Positions 48,419-59,169 of a stretch of DNA of 64,000 nt are shown piece by piece. Source of the DNA: Clostridiaceae bacterium (GTDB taxonomy: Bacteria; Bacillota; Clostridia; Oscillospirales; Butyricicoccaceae); NCBI GenBank assembly GCA_018383195.1, contig JAGZOP010000009.1, forward strand, positions 10,242 through 74,241. The letters run 5' to 3'. Each line of letters begins with the position of its first letter. Position 1 is the first letter of the stretch. The translations under genes and the position numbers were made by a program. Below the pieces are notes generated by a model. It saw only the letters and a list, made by a program, of their open reading frames with translations, was not told where the DNA came from and did no database searches.

Positions 48419-51241
48419 ATGCAAGACCAAATTTTTATAAAAGGCGCGCGGGAGCACAATTTGAAGAACGTTGATTTGAAAATCCCGCGGGACAAGCTGG
48501 TCGTGTTCACCGGTCTGTCGGGTTCGGGCAAATCGTCGCTCGCGTTTGACACCATTTACGCCGAAGGACAGCGGCGCTACGTCGAGTCGCTCTCGTCCTA
48601 TGCCCGTCAGTTCCTCGGGCAGATGGAAAAGCCGGATGTGGACTATATTGAGGGATTGTCGCCGGCGATCTCGATCGACCAGAAAACAACCTCGAAAAAT
48701 CCTCGCTCGACCGTGGGTACGGTCACCGAAATTTACGACTATCTGCGTCTTTTATGGGCGCGCATCGGCGTGCCGCATTGTCCGAAGTGCGGCAAAGAGA
48801 TCCACCAGCAGACCATCGACCAGATCATCGACCAGCTCATGGAGCTGCCGGAGCGTACCAAACTGCAAATATTGGCGCCTGTTGTGCGCGGGCGCAAGGG
48901 CGAGCATGTAAAAGTATTTCAGGATGCACGCAAGGCGGGATATGTCCGCGTGCGCGTGGACGGAAATATTTATGACCTGTCCGAAGAGATCAAGCTGGAA
49001 AAGAATAAAAAGCACTCCATCGAAATCGTGGTGGACCGCATTGCCATCAAACCGGATATCCGCGCACGGCTGACCGATTCGGTGGAAACGGCGTCCGCGC
49101 TGACCGGCGGACTGGTGCAGGCGGACGTGATTGGCGGCGAAACGCTCAGCTTTTCGCAGAACTATGCCTGCGAGGACTGCGGCATCTCCATCGAGGAGCT
49201 AACCCCGCGCATGTTCTCATTCAACAATCCCTACGGCGCGTGCCCGACCTGCACCGGGCTGGGCATCCAGATGAAGATCGACCCCGACCGCGTCATCCCG
49301 AACCGCAGCCTATCCATTAAAGAAGGCGCGATTCAGGCGAGCGGCTGGGGCAACGCAGAACCGGGGTCAATTTCACGCATGTACTATGATGCGCTCGGCA
49401 AAAAGTATGGATTCACGGTGGAAACCCCGATTAAGGATTTTTCCGAGGAAGCGCTGCATGCGCTGCTGTACGGCACGGGCGGCGAAAAGCTGACGCTTTC
49501 GGTCAGCCGATTTTCAGGCGGCAAGATGGAGCAGCCGTTTGAGGGCGTAGTGAATAACCTTGAGCGCCGCTACCGCGAGACATCGAGCGACTATGCGCGC
49601 GGTGAAATCGAGGAGTGCATGAGCGAGGTGCCCTGTCCGGACTGCCAGGGTCGCCGCCTCAAAAAAGAGGTGTTGGCGGTCACGGTTGGCGGACTGAACA
49701 TCATGGAGTACAGCGAAAAGTCGGTCGGCAAAGCCATCGAGTTCATGGAAAACTTGGAACTGACTGAAATGCAGCATAAGATTGGCGACCGCGTCATCAA
49801 GGAGATTCTCGACCGGCTGGGCTTTCTGCGCTCGGTGGGACTGGAATATTTGACGCTTTCGCGTGCGTCCGGCACGCTGTCGGGCGGCGAGGCGCAGCGC
49901 ATCCGTCTGGCGACCCAGATTGGTTCGTCGCTCATGGGGGTATTGTATATCCTTGACGAGCCGTCTATCGGCTTGCATCAGCGCGATAACGACAAGCTGC
50001 TTGCCACGCTGCGGCGGCTGCGCGACCTCGGCAACACGCTCATTGTGGTCGAGCATGACGAGGACACCATGTACGCGGCAGACCATATTGTGGATATCGG
50101 TCCGGGCGCGGGCGTGCATGGCGGCGAGATCGTGTTCCAAGGCTCGGTGGACGAGCTGCTCAAAAGCGAGCAGTCGGTTACGGGCGCGTATCTGTCCGGA
50201 CGCAGGCGCATTCCGGTGCCGGAAATCCGGCGCAAGGGCACCGGCAAAAAGCTCATCGTCAAGGGCGCTGCGGTCAACAACCTGAAAAATACCGATTTCA
50301 CCATTCCGCTCGGCACATTGACCTGTGTGACCGGCGTATCGGGTTCTGGAAAATCGTCGTTTGTCAATGAGATTCTGTATAAACGCCTTGCCGCCGAACT
50401 GAACGGTGCGCGCACCCGTCCGGGCGCGCATAAAGAGATGTTGGGACTAGAAAATCTGGATAAGGTGGTCGGCATTGACCAGTCGCCGATCGGGCGCACC
50501 CCGCGTTCCAATCCCGCGACCTATACCGGTCTGTTCGGGGACATCCGAGAGCTGTTTGCACAGACCGCAGATGCGAAAGCACGCGGTTATGGTCCGGGCA
50601 GGTTCAGTTTCAATGTCAAGGGCGGACGATGCGAGGCATGCACCGGCGATGGACTTTTGAAGATCGAAATGCACTTCCTCCCGGATATTTATGTCCCGTG
50701 CGACGTGTGCAAGGGCAAGCGCTATAACAAGGAAACGCTCGAAGTGCGCTACAAGGGCAAGAATATTTACGAAGTGCTCGATATGACCATCGACGAAGCG
50801 GTTGTGTTCTTTGAGAATGTGCCCAAATTGGCGCGCAGGCTGCAAACCATGCAGGAGGTCGGACTGGGATATGTCAAGCTAGGGCAGTCCTCCACGACTT
50901 TGTCGGGCGGCGAGGCACAGCGCGTCAAGCTGGCGACCGAGCTTTCCAAGCGTTCGACCGGCAAGACCATCTATATTTTGGACGAGCCAACCACCGGACT
51001 GCATGTTGCGGATGTGCATAAACTGGTGGATGTCCTCCAACAACTGGTCGAAAAAGGGAATACCGTTGTGGTCATCGAGCATAATCTCGATGTCATCAAG
51101 ACTGCCGATTATCTGATTGACCTTGGACCTGAGGGCGGGGACGGCGGCGGCGAGGTGGTCTGCTGCGGCACCCCGGAAGTGGTTGCGCAATGTGAGGCAT
51201 CCTACACCGGCAAATATCTGAAGAAGTATTTGCAGCGATAA
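48419..51241 (+). CDS. uvrA: Excinuclease ABC subunit A
   Basis: ATP-dependent damage-recognition subunit of nucleotide excision repair. The 940 residues carry two ABC ATPase halves with Walker A GLSGSGKSSLAFD near 31 and GVSGSGKSSFVNE near 640. They also have two ABC signatures (SGTLSGGEAQRIRLA and STTLSGGEAQRVKLA) and zinc-finger cysteines (HCPKCGKEIH; CEACTGDGLLKIEMHFLPDIYVPCDVC). GAAAGGAAA precedes the start. Together with uvrB it forms most of the excinuclease; uvrC is not in the window. Confidence 0.96.
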   Translation: MQDQIFIKGAREHNLKNVDLKIPRDKLVVFTGLSGSGKSSLAFDTIYAEGQRRYVESLSSYARQFLGQMEKPDVDYIEGLSPAISIDQKTTSKNPRSTVGTVTEIYDYLRLLWARIGVPHCPKCGKEIHQQTIDQIIDQLMELPERTKLQILAPVVRGRKGEHVKVFQDARKAGYVRVRVDGNIYDLSEEIKLEKNKKHSIEIVVDRIAIKPDIRARLTDSVETASALTGGLVQADVIGGETLSFSQNYACEDCGISIEELTPRMFSFNNPYGACPTCTGLGIQMKIDPDRVIPNRSLSIKEGAIQASGWGNAEPGSISRMYYDALGKKYGFTVETPIKDFSEEALHALLYGTGGEKLTLSVSRFSGGKMEQPFEGVVNNLERRYRETSSDYARGEIEECMSEVPCPDCQGRRLKKEVLAVTVGGLNIMEYSEKSVGKAIEFMENLELTEMQHKIGDRVIKEILDRLGFLRSVGLEYLTLSRASGTLSGGEAQRIRLATQIGSSLMGVLYILDEPSIGLHQRDNDKLLATLRRLRDLGNTLIVVEHDEDTMYAADHIVDIGPGAGVHGGEIVFQGSVDELLKSEQSVTGAYLSGRRRIPVPEIRRKGTGKKLIVKGAAVNNLKNTDFTIPLGTLTCVTGVSGSGKSSFVNEILYKRLAAELNGARTRPGAHKEMLGLENLDKVVGIDQSPIGRTPRSNPATYTGLFGDIRELFAQTADAKARGYGPGRFSFNVKGGRCEACTGDGLLKIEMHFLPDIYVPCDVCKGKRYNKETLEVRYKGKNIYEVLDMTIDEAVVFFENVPKLARRLQTMQEVGLGYVKLGQSSTTLSGGEAQRVKLATELSKRSTGKTIYILDEPTTGLHVADVHKLVDVLQQLVEKGNTVVVIEHNLDVIKTADYLIDLGPEGGDGGGEVVCCGTPEVVAQCEASYTGKYLKKYLQR

Positions 51242-51251
51242 ACAGGAAGGA

Positions 51252-51284
51252 AAAGGGACGGCAGGGTTTTGCCGTCCTTTTTCT
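51252..51284 (+). terminator. Terminator of the uvr run
   Basis: GGGACGGCA / TGCCGTCCT stem followed by TTTTTC, about ten bases past the uvrA stop. Confidence 0.85.
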
Positions 51285-51292
51285 TTGAAGCC

Positions 51293-51321
51293 TTGCAAAA
51301 GGATGAAACAGGTGCTATCAT
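51293..51321 (+). promoter_or_regulatory. Promoter of the CapA-like gene
   Basis: TTGCAA (51293-51298), 17 bases, TATCAT (51316-51321). Confidence 0.65.
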
Positions 51322-51359
51322 GTCTGTAACACTTCGAAAAGAAGGGAGAAACGTCGATT

Positions 51360-52562
51360 ATGCGAAAGTACAAGCTTTGTGTGCTGCTGCTTCTGGTTGG
51401 AATCCTCATGAATGGATGTACAGCAGGGCAGGACGGAATCTCATCTGCGCAAAGCACGGAATGGAGCCCCGCAGCAAGTACATCGGAACCTGCGCCGCAG
51501 GAACCGCTGGTTGCAACGCTGGCAGTATGTGGGGACACGATGAGCCATATGCCGCAGACAAATGATGCATGGAACGGCAGCAGCTATGATTATTCGGTGA
51601 TGCTGTCCGGTGCAAAGGAGTGGACAGAACAGGCAGATTTTGCTGTTGCCAATCTGGAAACCACCTTTGCCGGCGGACCGGATTATTCCGGATATCCGGC
51701 ATTTAATACGCCGGATGAACTGGCAGATAACCTGAAAGATATGGGATTTGACCTGATGCTGACGGCAAATAACCACTGTATGGACCGCGGCTACGACGGG
51801 CTTTGCCGCACGCTCGATGTGCTGGACGCGCGCGGAATCCAGCATGTGGGCACTTACCGCACGCAGGAGGAATATGAGGCGCAGAATGGCATTGTAGTCG
51901 CCGATGTGGGCGGTATTTCGGTCGCATTTCTAGGATATACCTATGGAACGAACGGCATTCCGGTTGCACAGGAGCGGGATTTCTCGGTCAATCGGTTCAA
52001 TACGGATTATATGGAAAACTGTTCAAATCCGGATACGGAAAAGCTTAAAACCGATCTTTCGGCGGCGCGTGCGCTCGAAACCGATCTGATTGCGGTCATG
52101 ATTCATTGGGGGGTGGAGTACCAGACGACACAGAACGCCTATCAGGAAGAGATTGCGTCTTTGCTGTTCGCAAACGGTGCAGACCTCATCCTGGGCGGTC
52201 ATTCGCATGTGCCGCAGCCAATGGAACTGCGCACGGTGACGGATGAAAATGGGGAAGAGAAGCAGGGCTTTGTGTGCTTTTCGCTCGGCAATTTTATTTC
52301 TGCTCAGAACGACCGATATACCGACACTACGGCAGTGTTGAATTTAACATTGACAAAGAATATGGAAACCGGTGAAACCGAGGTTTCCGGCTATGATTAT
52401 GCCCCTATGCTGATGCTGGACCGCGAAAGAGGAGCGGATGTCAGATATCAGCTGATGGATGCGCAGGAAATGCTGGACGCAGGCACAGAGGATGCGGCGC
52501 TGAATGAGAAATTGCAGCAATGCATTACAGACTGCCATACGATTTTTGATGCAGCAGCGTAA
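51360..52562 (+). CDS. CapA-family (PGA_cap) lipoprotein phosphoesterase
   Basis: A 400-residue lipoprotein: signal peptide with lipobox LMNGC (Cys20), a low-complexity Ser/Ala/Pro linker (about 22-48), then a metallophosphatase-fold CapA domain. Metal motifs seen are VCGDTM near 58, NLETTF near 97, LTANNHCMDRG near 135, MIHWGVE near 244 and LGGHSHVPQP near 278. CapA/PgsA takes part in poly-gamma-glutamate capsule synthesis, but isolated copies like this one often have unknown substrates, and no pgsBC genes are near. GAAGGGAG precedes the ATG. Confidence 0.88.
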   Translation: MRKYKLCVLLLLVGILMNGCTAGQDGISSAQSTEWSPAASTSEPAPQEPLVATLAVCGDTMSHMPQTNDAWNGSSYDYSVMLSGAKEWTEQADFAVANLETTFAGGPDYSGYPAFNTPDELADNLKDMGFDLMLTANNHCMDRGYDGLCRTLDVLDARGIQHVGTYRTQEEYEAQNGIVVADVGGISVAFLGYTYGTNGIPVAQERDFSVNRFNTDYMENCSNPDTEKLKTDLSAARALETDLIAVMIHWGVEYQTTQNAYQEEIASLLFANGADLILGGHSHVPQPMELRTVTDENGEEKQGFVCFSLGNFISAQNDRYTDTTAVLNLTLTKNMETGETEVSGYDYAPMLMLDRERGADVRYQLMDAQEMLDAGTEDAALNEKLQQCITDCHTIFDAAA

Positions 52563-52568
52563 ATATAA

Positions 52569-52599
52569 AAACGCCGAGGAAATTTCCCCGGCGTTTTTT
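52569..52599 (+). terminator. Terminator of the CapA-like gene
   Basis: AACGCCG-GG / CC-CGGCGTT stem with TTTTTT, placed back to back with the tRNA terminator. Confidence 0.85.
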
Positions 52600-52603
52600 G
52601 CAA

Positions 52604-52643
52604 TAAAAAACTCGCTGCAAGCGAGATCATGCTTACAGCGAGT
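52604..52643 (-). terminator. Terminator of tRNA-Leu(UAA)
   Basis: On the - strand ACTCGCTG (52643-52636) pairs with CAGCGAGT (52617-52610), followed by TTTTTATT. It begins right after the tRNA CCA. Confidence 0.8.
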
Positions 52644-52730
52644 TGGTGCCGCCAGCCGGAATCGAACCGGCACGGTATCGCTACCGAGGGATTTTAAGTC
52701 CCTTGCGTCTACCAGTTCCGCCATGGCGGC
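52644..52730 (-). tRNA. tRNA-Leu(UAA)
   Basis: Class II tRNA of 87 bases with encoded CCA. Acceptor arms GCCGCCA / TGGCGGC. The D-arm carries the conserved GGTAGAC. The anticodon loop is ACTTAAAAT with anticodon TAA. A long variable arm (CTCGGTAGCGATACCGTG) and the T-arm GGTTCGATTCC follow. Confidence 0.97.
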
Positions 52731-52740
52731 GTACAAATAT

Positions 52741-52769
52741 AGTATAACAGAAGCGGGGCATCCTGTCAA
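52741..52769 (-). promoter_or_regulatory. Promoter of tRNA-Leu(UAA)
   Basis: On the - strand a perfect TTGACA (52769-52764), 17 bases, TATACT (52746-52741), ten bases before the tRNA. Confidence 0.85.
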
Positions 52770-52881
52770 TTCCAGATCTATCGGAAGAAGTGCCCTTTTG
52801 CTTCGGAAAGATGGGGCAGGAAGGTTGGGATTCTTGCGTTTTTTATCAGATTTCAGACTTCCTCTTGCGCTTTAGAGGATT

Positions 52882-52910
52882 TTTTGATAGAATTATAGCT
52901 AGAATATAAT
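52882..52910 (+). promoter_or_regulatory. Promoter of yebC
   Basis: TTTTGA (52882-52887), 17 bases, perfect TATAAT (52905-52910). Confidence 0.6.
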
Positions 52911-52938
52911 TTTTCTGAGATACAAGGAGCGAATTAAG

Positions 52939-53682
52939 ATGAGCGGACATTCCAAGTGGCATAACATTGCCAAGCGCAAGGGCGCAAATGATGCGAAAAA
53001 GGCGAAGATTTTTACCAAAATCGGTCGTGAAATGGCAATCGCAATCAAAGAAGGCGGATCGGCGAACCCGGATAACAACTCCCGTCTGCGCGATGTCATT
53101 GCAAAGGCAAAGGCAAACAATATGCCGAATGATAATATCAAGCGCACACTGGACAAGTATTCGGGCGCAAATGGCACGGTGGAGTACGAAGCCATCAACT
53201 ATGAAGGCTATGGCGTCGGCGGTGTTGCTGTCATCGTCGAGACTTTGACCGACAACCGCAACCGTACCGCTTCTGACGTGCGCCATCTGCTCGATAAGTA
53301 CGGCGCAGGCATGGGCGCGACCGGCTGTGTAGGTTGGCAGTTTGACCAGAAGGGCGTAATCATCATCGAAAAGGGCGAACTGGACGAGGATGAGACCATG
53401 ATGCTGGCACTGGATGCCGGTGCAGAGGATTTCCAAGCAGATGAGGAAACCTTTGAAATCTATACCGCGCCTGAGGATTTTGGTGCCGTGCGTGAGGCGC
53501 TTGAGCAGGCTGGCATGGAGTTCGCTTCGGCAGAAGTCGAGATGGTTCCGCAGAACTATATCTCTCTGACTGCGGAGGAAGATATGGCAAAAATGCGCAA
53601 GCTGCTCGATAACCTCGAGGACAACGACGATGTGCAGGCAGTATGGCACAACTGGGAGAACGAGGACGAGTACGAAGGCTAA
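52939..53682 (+). CDS. yebC: YebC/PmpR-family (TACO1) protein
   Basis: A 247-residue protein with the invariant opening MSGHSKWHNIAKRKGANDAKK and the later YEGYGVGGVAVIVETLTDNRNRTASDVRH. Family members were described as transcriptional regulators, and more recently as translation factors that relieve ribosome stalling at proline-rich stretches. The strongly conserved N-terminus gives high confidence in the family. CAAGGAG precedes the ATG. Monocistronic, convergent with the ATP synthase operon. Confidence 0.95.
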   Translation: MSGHSKWHNIAKRKGANDAKKAKIFTKIGREMAIAIKEGGSANPDNNSRLRDVIAKAKANNMPNDNIKRTLDKYSGANGTVEYEAINYEGYGVGGVAVIVETLTDNRNRTASDVRHLLDKYGAGMGATGCVGWQFDQKGVIIIEKGELDEDETMMLALDAGAEDFQADEETFEIYTAPEDFGAVREALEQAGMEFASAEVEMVPQNYISLTAEEDMAKMRKLLDNLEDNDDVQAVWHNWENEDEYEG

Positions 53683-53700
53683 TTGTGCCTATATAAAAGT

Positions 53701-53729
53701 AAAAGCCGCTCTAAAGGAGCGGCTTTTTC
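53701..53729 (+). terminator. Terminator of yebC
   Basis: AAAAGCCGCTC / GAGCGGCTTTT with a T5 tail. Confidence 0.88.
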
Positions 53730-53735
53730 ATACAG

Positions 53736-53769
53736 AAAAATCCCGGACATTTTATGTCCGGGATTTTTG
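53736..53769 (-). terminator. Terminator of the ATP synthase operon
   Basis: On the - strand ATCCCGGACAT / ATGTCCGGGAT followed by TTTTTC, about five bases after the atpC stop. Confidence 0.9.
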
Positions 53770-53771
53770 TA

Positions 53772-54170
53772 TCACTTCTGTGCAATGCGGATGCGGTTGA
53801 GCGCTTTTTTGAGCTTGACATTTGCTCTGTCGTGCTCATGCTCGCTGGCTTCGTGATGAAGCAGCGCTTTTGCGCGTTCTTCCGCTTCGCGGGCGCGGTT
53901 AATATCGATTTCATCTGCCCATTCACAGGTTCGTGCCAGAATGACCGTACCCTCCTTGGAGACATCAATGAAACCGCCTGCAATCGCAGCAACACGCGAG
54001 GTGCCGTTTGCAATTACGGTCAGACCGCCGATGCCGAGCGCCGCCAGATACTTCACATGGTTCGGCAGGATGCCGACATCGCCCTGCGTTGTACGCACAA
54101 TGCAGCGGTCGACTTCGCCATCAAAAAAGACGCGATCCGCAGTGAGAACCTTGAGATGAAAGGTAGACAT
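53772..54170 (-). CDS. atpC: ATP synthase epsilon subunit
   Basis: A 132-residue central-stalk subunit with the beta-sandwich (FHLKVLTADRVFFDGEVDRCIVRTTQGDVGILPNH) and a C-terminal helical hairpin rich in charge (EHEHDRANVKLKKALNRI). It couples rotation and inhibits ATP hydrolysis. Last gene of the operon; atpD ends three bases upstream. Confidence 0.95.
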   Translation of the reverse strand: MSTFHLKVLTADRVFFDGEVDRCIVRTTQGDVGILPNHVKYLAALGIGGLTVIANGTSRVAAIAGGFIDVSKEGTVILARTCEWADEIDINRAREAEERAKALLHHEASEHEHDRANVKLKKALNRIRIAQK

Positions 54171-54173
54171 AAA

Positions 54174-55574
54174 TTACGCCCCCTTCTTTGCCTTCTCCAC
54201 CGCCTCATCAATCGTGCCGACGAACAGGAATGCAGACTCGGGCAGGTCGTCGTGCTTGCCTTCGAGGATTTCCTTAAAGCCGCGGATAGTTTCCTTGACC
54301 GGAACATACTTACCGGTCATACCGGTAAACTGTTCTGCGACATGGAACGGCTGCGACAGGAAGTTCTGAATCTTACGCGCACGCGCTACGGTCAGCTTGT
54401 CCTCGTCGGAAAGCTCATCCATACCCAGAATCGCGATGATATCCTGAAGTTCCTTATAACGCTGCAGAATGGACTGCACCGCACGGGCAACCTCGTAATG
54501 CTCGATGCCGACAACGTCGGGCGCGAGGATACGGGAAGAGGAATCCAACGGGTCAACCGCAGGGTAAATACCCATCGACGAAATTTCACGCGACAGAACG
54601 ACCTTTGCGTCCAGATGCGAGAACGTAGTCGCCGGAGCCGGGTCGGTCAGGTCATCCGCAGGCACGTATACCGCCTGTACGGACGTGATCGAGCCCTTCT
54701 TGGTCGAGGTGATACGCTCCTGCAGCGCGCCCATCTCGGTTGCCAGCGTCGGCTGGTAGCCTACTGCGGACGGCATACGGCCGAGCAGCGCCGATACCTC
54801 GGAACCCGCCTGGGTAAAGCGGAAAATGTTGTCGATAAACAGCAGAACGTCCTGATTTTCCTCATCGCGGAAGTATTCCGCCATGGTCAGACCAGACAGA
54901 CCGACACGCATACGCGCTCCGGGCGGCTCGTTCATCTGACCGTACACCAGTACGGTCTTGTCGATAACGCCGGATTCCTGCATTTCGTTGTACAGGTCGT
55001 TGCCCTCACGGGTACGCTCACCAACACCGGTGAAAACCGAAATACCGCCGTGCTGCTTTGCAATGTTGTTAATCAGCTCCATGATGATGACCGTCTTGCC
55101 GACGCCTGCGCCGCCGAACAGACCGATTTTACCGCCCTTTGCGTAGGGCGCGATCAGGTCGACGACCTTAATGCCAGTTTCGAGAATCTCTGTCGTGGAC
55201 TGCTGCTCCTCATAAGAGGGGGCCGGACGATGAATCGGCCAGCGGGTTTCTGTCGGAACTGCCGGTTTGTTATCGACCGGCTCGCCGAGCAGATTGAAGA
55301 TTCGACCCAGATTTTGCGGACCAACCGGAACTGTGATCGGGGAACCGGTGTCCACCGCCTGCATGCCGCGCACCAAGCCGTCGGTGGACTGCATCGCAAC
55401 GCAGCGCACGGTATCCTGACCGATGTGCTGCGCAACCTCTACGGTTACGACGTGTCCGTCCTCAGCCTTGATGGTGATTGCATTCAGGAGCTTGGGAAGC
55501 GAATCTGCATCAAACTTGATATCCAGTACCGGTCCAATGATCTGGACAACGGTACCAATGTTATGCTCACTCAT
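54174..55574 (-). CDS. atpD: ATP synthase beta subunit
   Basis: Catalytic F1 subunit, 466 residues. Walker A GGAGVGKTVIIMELI is near 157, the catalytic Glu region GVGERTREGNDLY near 187, Walker B LLFIDNIFRFTQAGSE near 254 and the signature PAVDPLDSSSRIL near 346. The start at 55574 follows GGGAG; the longest reading adds 21 residues translated from an intergenic hairpin and is rejected. Confidence 0.97.
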   Translation of the reverse strand: MSEHNIGTVVQIIGPVLDIKFDADSLPKLLNAITIKAEDGHVVTVEVAQHIGQDTVRCVAMQSTDGLVRGMQAVDTGSPITVPVGPQNLGRIFNLLGEPVDNKPAVPTETRWPIHRPAPSYEEQQSTTEILETGIKVVDLIAPYAKGGKIGLFGGAGVGKTVIIMELINNIAKQHGGISVFTGVGERTREGNDLYNEMQESGVIDKTVLVYGQMNEPPGARMRVGLSGLTMAEYFRDEENQDVLLFIDNIFRFTQAGSEVSALLGRMPSAVGYQPTLATEMGALQERITSTKKGSITSVQAVYVPADDLTDPAPATTFSHLDAKVVLSREISSMGIYPAVDPLDSSSRILAPDVVGIEHYEVARAVQSILQRYKELQDIIAILGMDELSDEDKLTVARARKIQNFLSQPFHVAEQFTGMTGKYVPVKETIRGFKEILEGKHDDLPESAFLFVGTIDEAVEKAKKGA

Positions 55575-55600
55575 TGGCAAAACTCCCTTACTAGAAAAGA

Positions 55601-55646
55601 GTGGAGAATGGAGCGTGAAAAGTGGAGAGATCTTCACTCTTCACGC
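55601..55646. repeat. Inverted repeat in the atpG-atpD gap
   Basis: GCGTGAA-AGTG (55613-55624) pairs with CACT-TTCACGC (55635-55646). The surrounding DNA is made of GTGGAGA/GTGAAGA-like units (AGTGGAGAATGGAGCGTGAA). The gap is 89 bases where other atp gaps are 4-46. It may be an mRNA-processing or stability hairpin, or a small mobile repeat. Confidence 0.5.
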
Positions 55647-55663
55647 TAAAATCTGAACTCTGT

Positions 55664-56527
55664 TTATGATCCAACCTGACCGGCGCCTGCGACGATCTCG
55701 GTGATCTCCTGCGTGATTGCAGACTGACGGGCGCGGTTATAAGACAGGTTGAGGTTTTCGATCATCTCGCTGGCGTTATCGGAAGCGGATTCCATCGCCA
55801 TGCGGCGGGCAGACTGCTCGGAAGCATAGCTTTCCACGACCGCGCCATACAGCACGCCGTTGAGATATTCAGGAATAATTGCCGAGAATACTGCCTCCGG
55901 AGAGGGGTCATACTCGGTCAGCGCCTGGGGCTTGCCCATTTCGGCGTTTTCCTCGGCGAACGACAGCGGCAGCAGCTTTTTACAGCGCGCCTCCTGCGTC
56001 ATCGGGGAAACAAATTCGGTATAGCAGATATACGCCTCGTCAATTTCGCCTTTCTTGAAGCGGTAGAGCATATCGTCTACAATGTCGTGCGTATCCTGAA
56101 TCTGCATGGTCTCCGCAATGCCCGGATAGTCAGCTAGCACTTCAAAATCACGCTTGGCATAGTATTCCTGCGCTTTTTTGCCGATGGTGACGACGCACGG
56201 CGTCTTGTCCGCCATCTGTGCGGCTGCAAGCTTGAGCACATTGGAGTTATAGCCGCCCGCCAGACCGCGGTCGCCCGCGATAATGATGAACAGGCTCTTC
56301 TTCACCGGGCGCACCTTGGTGTAGATGGAATCGCCGTCGCGCGTTTCCAGAGCAATGCGCGCCATGGTGTCATACATGGTCTGAAAGTAGGGACGCGACT
56401 TGATGACGCGCTCCTTGGCATGGCGCAGCTTGGAGGATGCGACCAGCTCCATGGCCTTGGTGATCTGCATGGTGGACTGGACGCTCTTCATGCGGCGCTT
56501 AATGTCCTTCATATTGCCGGAAGCCAT
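55664..56527 (-). CDS. atpG: ATP synthase gamma subunit
   Basis: Rotor shaft of F1, 287 residues, with the N-terminal helix NMKDIKRRMKSVQSTMQITKAMELVASSKL, the middle GDRGLAGGYNSNVLK and the C-terminal helix LNLSYNRARQSAITQEITEIVAGA that inserts into the alpha/beta hexamer. GGGAGGATAAT precedes the start. Confidence 0.96.
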   Translation of the reverse strand: MASGNMKDIKRRMKSVQSTMQITKAMELVASSKLRHAKERVIKSRPYFQTMYDTMARIALETRDGDSIYTKVRPVKKSLFIIIAGDRGLAGGYNSNVLKLAAAQMADKTPCVVTIGKKAQEYYAKRDFEVLADYPGIAETMQIQDTHDIVDDMLYRFKKGEIDEAYICYTEFVSPMTQEARCKKLLPLSFAEENAEMGKPQALTEYDPSPEAVFSAIIPEYLNGVLYGAVVESYASEQSARRMAMESASDNASEMIENLNLSYNRARQSAITQEITEIVAGAGQVGS

Positions 56528-56565
56528 AATTATCCTCCCTTCTTCCGAAAATAATGGTTCGGAAA

Positions 56566-58068
<1,503 letters not shown>

Positions 58069-58084
58069 GAAGTCACCTACTTCC

Positions 58085-58627
58085 TTACGCAATAGTTTGG
58101 GTCAGCTTCTGTGCCAGCTCTTCCAATCGGGTCTTAACCGAGGTATCGATCTGCTTGTTGTCTACCTTGACGACAATGCCGCCGAGAATAGAGGGATCGA
58201 CACGGGTCTGGAGCACGACTTTCTTGCCGGTCACAGAGCACATTTTCTCTTTGAGCTTTTCGATCAGGTCTGCGTCCATGGGCGATGCAGTGACCGCCGT
58301 CACTTCGCAGATACCCTCTTCGAAGTAATACTGCTGCTTATAGGATTCTGCCATTTCGTAGAGCAGACCGATTCTGCGCTTTTCCGTGATGAGCATCAGG
58401 AAATTCAGCAGAAAGCCATCGATGCGACCGCCGAATACTGTTTGCAGCAGTTCTTTTTTCTCAGGCAGCTGGATGGCGGGCGCCTGCATAACCTTCATCA
58501 GATCCGGATTTTCTCCGAAAACCTGTGCCACGGCAAGCAGCTCGTCCAGGAGTTCAGGCGCTTTGCCTGCTTCCTTTGCTACCTCGTAGAGACTGAGCGC
58601 GTAGCGTTCACTGACAATAGACGCCAT
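58085..58627 (-). CDS. atpH: ATP synthase delta subunit
   Basis: A 180-residue peripheral-stalk protein: N-terminal helical domain (SERYALSLYEVAKEAGK, ITEKRRIGLLYEMAESYKQQYYFEE) and the conserved C-terminal strand-turn VDPSILGGIVVKVDNKQIDTSVKTRLEEL. It ties alpha to the b subunits. Confidence 0.95.
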   Translation of the reverse strand: MASIVSERYALSLYEVAKEAGKAPELLDELLAVAQVFGENPDLMKVMQAPAIQLPEKKELLQTVFGGRIDGFLLNFLMLITEKRRIGLLYEMAESYKQQYYFEEGICEVTAVTASPMDADLIEKLKEKMCSVTGKKVVLQTRVDPSILGGIVVKVDNKQIDTSVKTRLEELAQKLTQTIA

Positions 58628-58631
58628 GCTC

Positions 58632-59123
58632 TCACCCTACCTTATCGATGAAATCTTCGATCATGCGCTTGTGATCTTCCTCGCTGATGTCCTTTTCGAC
58701 GATCTTGGAGGCGATCATCACCGACAGACCGGCGATTTCATCCTTGATTTCATTCATAGCCTTTTTGCGTTCCTGCTCAATGGACTGCTCGGCTTTTCTC
58801 TTCATGTCGGTTGCCTGACGGCTTGCTTCTGCAAGGATTTCCTCCGAGCGAACCGTTGCGCGGCGAGTGGCGGTTTGCGTAATCTGCGTTGCCTCCGCCT
58901 TGGCGTTTGCGATGGATTCGGTGTAGTCCTTTTTCATCGCTGCCGCCTCTGCGCGGTCGGATTCTGCCTGATCATACATGGCCTGAACCTCTTCCGCACG
59001 CGCTGCCAGCATCTTGCGCACAGGCTTAAACAGGAATTTCTTGACGATCAGAAACGTGATGAGCGTATTGCAGATCGTCACCACGATATTCCAACCACCA
59101 ATACTTACAAAGTTCTGAAACAC
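58632..59123 (-). CDS. atpF: ATP synthase subunit b
   Basis: A 163-residue peripheral-stalk subunit: one membrane segment (about 10-28, WNIVVTICNTLITFLIVKKFLF) followed by a long charged coiled coil. Four bases separate it from atpH. Confidence 0.95.
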   Translation of the reverse strand: MFQNFVSIGGWNIVVTICNTLITFLIVKKFLFKPVRKMLAARAEEVQAMYDQAESDRAEAAAMKKDYTESIANAKAEATQITQTATRRATVRSEEILAEASRQATDMKRKAEQSIEQERKKAMNEIKDEIAGLSVMIASKIVEKDISEEDHKRMIEDFIDKVG

Positions 59124-59169
59124 TTGTTTACCTCCTTCCTTGGGTGGAAGTGTTCGCGGGTGCGTTCCC

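Noticed and set aside
53754..55649. 631-codon + strand ORF across atpC-atpD
   Set aside because: Antisense to two clear ATP synthase genes; sequence is low-complexity Arg/His-rich with no motif.
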